From positions 2,479 through 9,960 of the forward strand of contig DUGS01000182.1 of the NCBI GenBank assembly GCA_013331265.1: DNA of 7,482 bases, written 5' to 3'. The notes beneath the pieces are model-generated. The model ran no database searches and was not told where the DNA came from. It saw only the letters and a list, made by a program, of their open reading frames with translations. This DNA is from Methanosarcina sp. (GTDB taxonomy: Archaea; Halobacteriota; Methanosarcinia; Methanosarcinales; Methanosarcinaceae). The translations under genes and the position numbers were made by a program. Shown here piece by piece: positions 5,005 to 7,482 of this stretch (position 1 is its first letter; each line of letters opens with the position of its first letter).

Positions 5005-6075
5005 TTACTCTATGCAAGTCATATGATATACAGGCGGAGCAGTACGTACATATTCAGTATTATCTCTTATTCTGTCGATGTGCCTCCAGGCCTTTTCTAT
5101 GGTATCTCTGGGCAGGCCAGTGTTCTTTTCGGCAACCTCTACAGGCAATTTATATTCCTGAGCGTACAGCAACTGGTCCATGATGTGTATAGGCATGCGC
5201 CAGTAGAATTCCTCATCTGATGTATAATGACTCCATGTGTCGGCACTTGGCGGGCGTTTTATAATTTCCTCATTTACCTTGAGGTATTTTGCCAGAGCAT
5301 AAATCTGGGTTTTATAGCAGTCTGCAAGAGGTTCAAAGTCCACACCTCCGTCCCCGTACTTTACAAACTGCCCCAGCATAAGTTCAGTTTTGTTGGTTGT
5401 GCCGCAAACAGCATAATTCAGTTTTTCAGCGTACATATACTGAATTATCATTCTGGACCTCTGCTTGACATTCTGCAGGCTGACCAATTCCAGATAATCG
5501 TTTGCTTTCAACCTGCACCTGGCAACCGTTTTTTCATCTTTTATCAACATTATATGTGGAACATTCAAAAGGCCCTGGTTAAGGAAATCAGGCAGCACAA
5601 GTGAGGTTTTGTGTACTCCAGAATCGTATTCCGGGCAGGTCTTTTTAATAATCTGCTCTTTTTTGTCATAAATTCCGAGAGCCTCAATGATTGGAGAAAT
5701 AGGGACCTCCTCATATGAAACCCCCAGGCTTTCACAGATTTCTGCTCCCAGCGTCTTGCTTGAAGGAGCCGATTCTTTTTCGGGCAGGAGGAGCCCGTAC
5801 ACGTTTTCTTTGCCGAACTCCTGTACACATAGTGTAAGGGCTACAGCTGAATCTATACCTCCAGAAACCCCCAGAACCACCCCTTTTTTCTTAAAACCGG
5901 TGACCTGATCCCGTATAAAACCCTTGAGCATTTCGGCAAGCTCATCAATATCGCTGTTCAGTTCATTCAGAATCTGCACATTGCTATAATCCATTGGTCT
6001 TCCGGTACTGTTCTTTGACAAATTCTTTACGTGACTCTCGGTAGTTTTCGCTACGCTACTTCCGACAATCTGCAT
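5005..6075 (-). CDS. NadE-like ATP-pyrophosphatase (NAD synthetase paralogue, probable amide-forming enzyme)
   Basis: This is a 356-residue cytoplasmic N-type ATP pyrophosphatase. The PP-loop is SGGIDSA (71-77); NadE-type nucleotide motifs follow: KQRSRM (204-209), GTTNKTE (225-231) and KYGDGGVDFEPLADCYKTQ (239-257). NadE adenylates a carboxylate (nicotinate dinucleotide) and forms an amide from ammonia. Here three things differ from housekeeping ammonia-dependent NadE of about 250-280 residues: an N-terminal extension of about 45 residues, an insertion around 140-195, and a C-terminal signature SADTWSHYTSDEEFYWRMP instead of the usual SADLWxGQTDExELG type. I recall similar variants in surface-glycan or secondary-metabolite clusters, so an alternative carboxylate substrate is likely; true NAD synthesis cannot be excluded. 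No glutaminase domain is present, so ammonia or a partner must provide nitrogen. The start at 6075 has AGGGGAG 5 nt upstream; an internal Met28 (5994) has only a weak site. It follows the PP-loop gene by 68 nt in one operon. Confidence 0.85.
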   Translation of the reverse strand: MQIVGSSVAKTTESHVKNLSKNSTGRPMDYSNVQILNELNSDIDELAEMLKGFIRDQVTGFKKKGVVLGVSGGIDSAVALTLCVQEFGKENVYGLLLPEKESAPSSKTLGAEICESLGVSYEEVPISPIIEALGIYDKKEQIIKKTCPEYDSGVHKTSLVLPDFLNQGLLNVPHIMLIKDEKTVARCRLKANDYLELVSLQNVKQRSRMIIQYMYAEKLNYAVCGTTNKTELMLGQFVKYGDGGVDFEPLADCYKTQIYALAKYLKVNEEIIKRPPSADTWSHYTSDEEFYWRMPIHIMDQLLYAQEYKLPVEVAEKNTGLPRDTIEKAWRHIDRIRDNTEYVRTAPPVYHMTCIE

Positions 6076-6080
6076 ACTTA

Positions 6081-6087
6081 CTCCCCT
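6081..6087 (-). promoter_or_regulatory. Strong ribosome binding site of the NadE-like gene
   Basis: AGGGGAG on the minus strand stands 5 nt before the ATG at 6075 and decides for the long N-terminus over Met28. Confidence 0.65.
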
Positions 6088-6143
6088 GATTTATTCAGCT
6101 GTCTGATCCTTTACTTAAACAGTTCTTTTTTGAGATTTACTGC

Positions 6144-7181
6144 TTAAAGTTTAAGCAGGACTTTTTGCGGCTTATTTATCTTGATATCAAGTTTCTCTGC
6201 AGCTTCATCTATCAGCGGCTGTGAAAGTTCCTGATGAAGTTTTTCCAGCCCTTCTTCCCTTGACATTTCCCCGCTTCGGACAAGTCCTGCTATGTCAAAG
6301 GCATATGGATGGAAACCATACTTTTCCATATGGTTATAGCATGCAAAAGAATTCAATGTACAGTTTGTTGAATTGCTGTCATCGAGGGCAGGAGGCTTCC
6401 ACCCGAGCCCCACTACTGTCTCAAGCACTTTGTCCTCACTGTATTCCCACAGACAAAGCGGGTGCAGAATGGAGGGAGCAATATCACCTATATTTTTAAT
6501 GACCTCGTTTTTAATAATGAACTGCTCATCCCTGTCATCAATTCCGATTTTTTGAAGCTGCTTTTCAAAAAGGTTCCTTGACCATTGTATAAAGTTAGAT
6601 GACAGATTGATAATGGGATTGGGTGATTGACCTGCTGTAAAAGCAAATACGATAAAAGGCGCTTTCTGTACTATTGCCTGTTCCATCAGCTTCTGTTTTA
6701 TTATGCTGATACAGATATTGCAGATGTCACTTGCCCTGTATTTGGCAAACTTCGGGAACGCGTCATGAGACTCAGCTGCTTTTCTGAAGAGCTCGTACAA
6801 GACTTTTTTTTCTATTGTCAGCTTAAAATAGTCGCATCCAGAAATTTCACATATTTTCTTTGCATTTATTACGGCATAGTCTGAAGTGAACCCGTTATCA
6901 AACTGGACAGCAAGTATTTTCAGGAAGGGATAATCTTTTTTGAGTTTATAAAGCGTGTATGAAGAGTCTTTTCCCCCTGAAAGTGCAAATATCACATCAT
7001 AATTGCCCCTGCCGCTGTATTCTTTAAAAAGCTCTTCAATCCTGTTAAGGTACTGCTCCTTTTCCTGTGAAGACAGTGGGACGTACGTCTCACAGAAGTG
7101 GCAGAGACCGGTTTCTTTATTGATTTCTATACCTGGAATATCAGAATCCAGAACACACCTTTTACATACTAGCTTTGACAT
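6144..7181 (-). CDS. Zinc-ribbon PP-loop ATPase, N-acetyl-sugar amidotransferase (WbpG/PseA-like) type
   Basis: This is a 345-residue cytoplasmic protein. The N-terminal zinc ribbon has C6/C9 (CKRCVLD) and C27/C30 (CHFC), in the CxRCVxD...PxI...GxCxxC layout of N-acetyl-sugar amidotransferases. The PP-loop SGGKDSS (68-74) follows, then a VQFDNGF strand at about 92-98. An additional CxxC is at C154/C157 (ICNIC), with further cysteines at 274 and 281. WbpG/PseA-type enzymes use ATP to activate a sugar acid or acetamido group and form an amide or amidine, with nitrogen from a HisH/HisF-like glutaminase pair; no such pair is visible in the window. SGGKDS plus several CxxC pairs also resembles TtuA/Ncs6-type sulfur-transfer enzymes, so thiolation is an alternative. 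The ATG at 7181 is supported by GAGGAG 7 nt upstream. It overlaps the upstream ligase gene by 20 nt, implying translational coupling. Confidence 0.85.
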   Translation of the reverse strand: MSKLVCKRCVLDSDIPGIEINKETGLCHFCETYVPLSSQEKEQYLNRIEELFKEYSGRGNYDVIFALSGGKDSSYTLYKLKKDYPFLKILAVQFDNGFTSDYAVINAKKICEISGCDYFKLTIEKKVLYELFRKAAESHDAFPKFAKYRASDICNICISIIKQKLMEQAIVQKAPFIVFAFTAGQSPNPIINLSSNFIQWSRNLFEKQLQKIGIDDRDEQFIIKNEVIKNIGDIAPSILHPLCLWEYSEDKVLETVVGLGWKPPALDDSNSTNCTLNSFACYNHMEKYGFHPYAFDIAGLVRSGEMSREEGLEKLHQELSQPLIDEAAEKLDIKINKPQKVLLKL

Positions 7182-7482
7182 GCTGGTACTCCTCTATAAT
7201 GGACCTGTTGGATATTTTTCCATTCTCGCTCAGTGGAAGATGGTCAATGAAGAGGATCTCCCTTGGGTACAGATAACCTGGCAGGTTCTTCCTGCAAAAA
7301 GCAAATATTTTATCGACATCAGTTTCCTGATTTGGTATAACCATGAGGCTGATTGCATTTCCCATAAGTTCATGGGATACAGGCACAACAAAAACACCGG
7401 AAACCTCATTGTTCATCTCAATCTCTTTTTCAATCTCTCTCGGGTTGACCCGGTGGTCGCCTACTTTTATGAGATCGTCCTT
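7162..7482 (-). CDS. AMP-forming acyl/aryl ligase (adenylate-forming superfamily), C-terminal end (cut by window edge)
   Basis: The frame is open to base 7482; 106 residues plus stop are visible, the mobile C-terminal lid of an ANL-superfamily enzyme. It begins with the A8 hinge motif KDDLIKVGDHRVNPREIEK and ends with an A10-type motif, LPLSENGKISN, whose lysine is the usual catalytic residue for adenylate formation. Such enzymes activate a carboxylic acid as acyl-AMP and pass it to CoA, a carrier protein or an amine. With only the lid present the substrate cannot be inferred. The 3' end overlaps the PP-loop gene by 20 nt, so it is the upstream partner in the same operon; the gene's start and promoter lie outside the window. 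Confidence 0.88.
   Translation of the reverse strand, partial: KDDLIKVGDHRVNPREIEKEIEMNNEVSGVFVVPVSHELMGNAISLMVIPNQETDVDKIFAFCRKNLPGYLYPREILFIDHLPLSENGKISNRSIIEEYQHVKASM
7189..7194 (-). promoter_or_regulatory. Ribosome binding site of the PP-loop gene, inside the ligase reading frame
   Basis: GAGGAG on the minus strand lies 7 nt before the ATG at 7181 and within the last codons of the ligase, consistent with coupled translation of the two genes. Confidence 0.7.

Noticed and set aside
5227..5604. Plus-strand open frame of 125 codons inside the NadE-like gene
   Set aside because: Antisense to a strongly conserved coding sequence; no motif or ribosome binding site.

Overview
The window looks like a euryarchaeal chromosome, most probably a Methanosarcina-type methanogen. 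Supporting signs are TATA-box/BRE-like promoters without bacterial -10/-35 pairs, T-rich rather than classical hairpin-plus-T terminators, several [4Fe-4S] proteins, an archaeal-type radical SAM protein (COG2108-like) and a DUF362-ferredoxin fusion. Species-level placement cannot be made from the sequence alone.

Layout. At the left edge is the N-terminal half of a cyclase/kynurenine-formamidase family hydrolase (minus strand, cut by the edge). Upstream of it lie a run of degenerate 11-bp repeats and then a 61-residue two-cluster ferredoxin (minus). Facing away from the ferredoxin is a COG2108-like radical SAM enzyme (plus), apparently with an almost leaderless mRNA. Next is a polytopic membrane protein resembling the YdjM/DUF457 metal-dependent hydrolases (plus). 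A gene-poor stretch of about 340 bases (2628-2967) follows; it holds an inverted repeat, a GC-rich hairpin island and a tandem 14-mer inside the T-rich end of the convergent acetyltransferase gene.

From about 2968 to the right edge everything is on the minus strand: a left-handed beta-helix acetyltransferase, a DUF362-ferredoxin fusion, a NadE-like ATP pyrophosphatase, a zinc-ribbon PP-loop ATPase of the N-acetyl-sugar amidotransferase (WbpG/PseA-like) type, and the C-terminal end of an AMP-forming acyl/aryl ligase entering from the right. The ligase and the PP-loop gene overlap by 20 nt, and the NadE-like gene starts 68 nt after the PP-loop gene with a strong Shine-Dalgarno, so these three are very likely one operon.

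How the genes may work together. The right-hand operon places three adenylating enzymes in a row: one carboxylate-activating ligase and two ATP-pyrophosphatase-fold enzymes. The NadE-like protein differs from housekeeping NAD synthetase in its C-terminal signature, carries an apparent internal insertion and has an N-terminal extension. This arrangement suggests a dedicated amide- or amidine-forming (or sulfur-inserting) pathway for a surface glycan or small metabolite rather than NAD synthesis. The acetyltransferase further along the same strand could belong to the same theme, but it has its own promoter and is separated by the DUF362 gene. The left part (ferredoxin, radical SAM, formamidase-like hydrolase) is ordinary archaeal gene content of mostly unknown role. 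No rRNA, tRNA, CRISPR array or insertion sequence was found.
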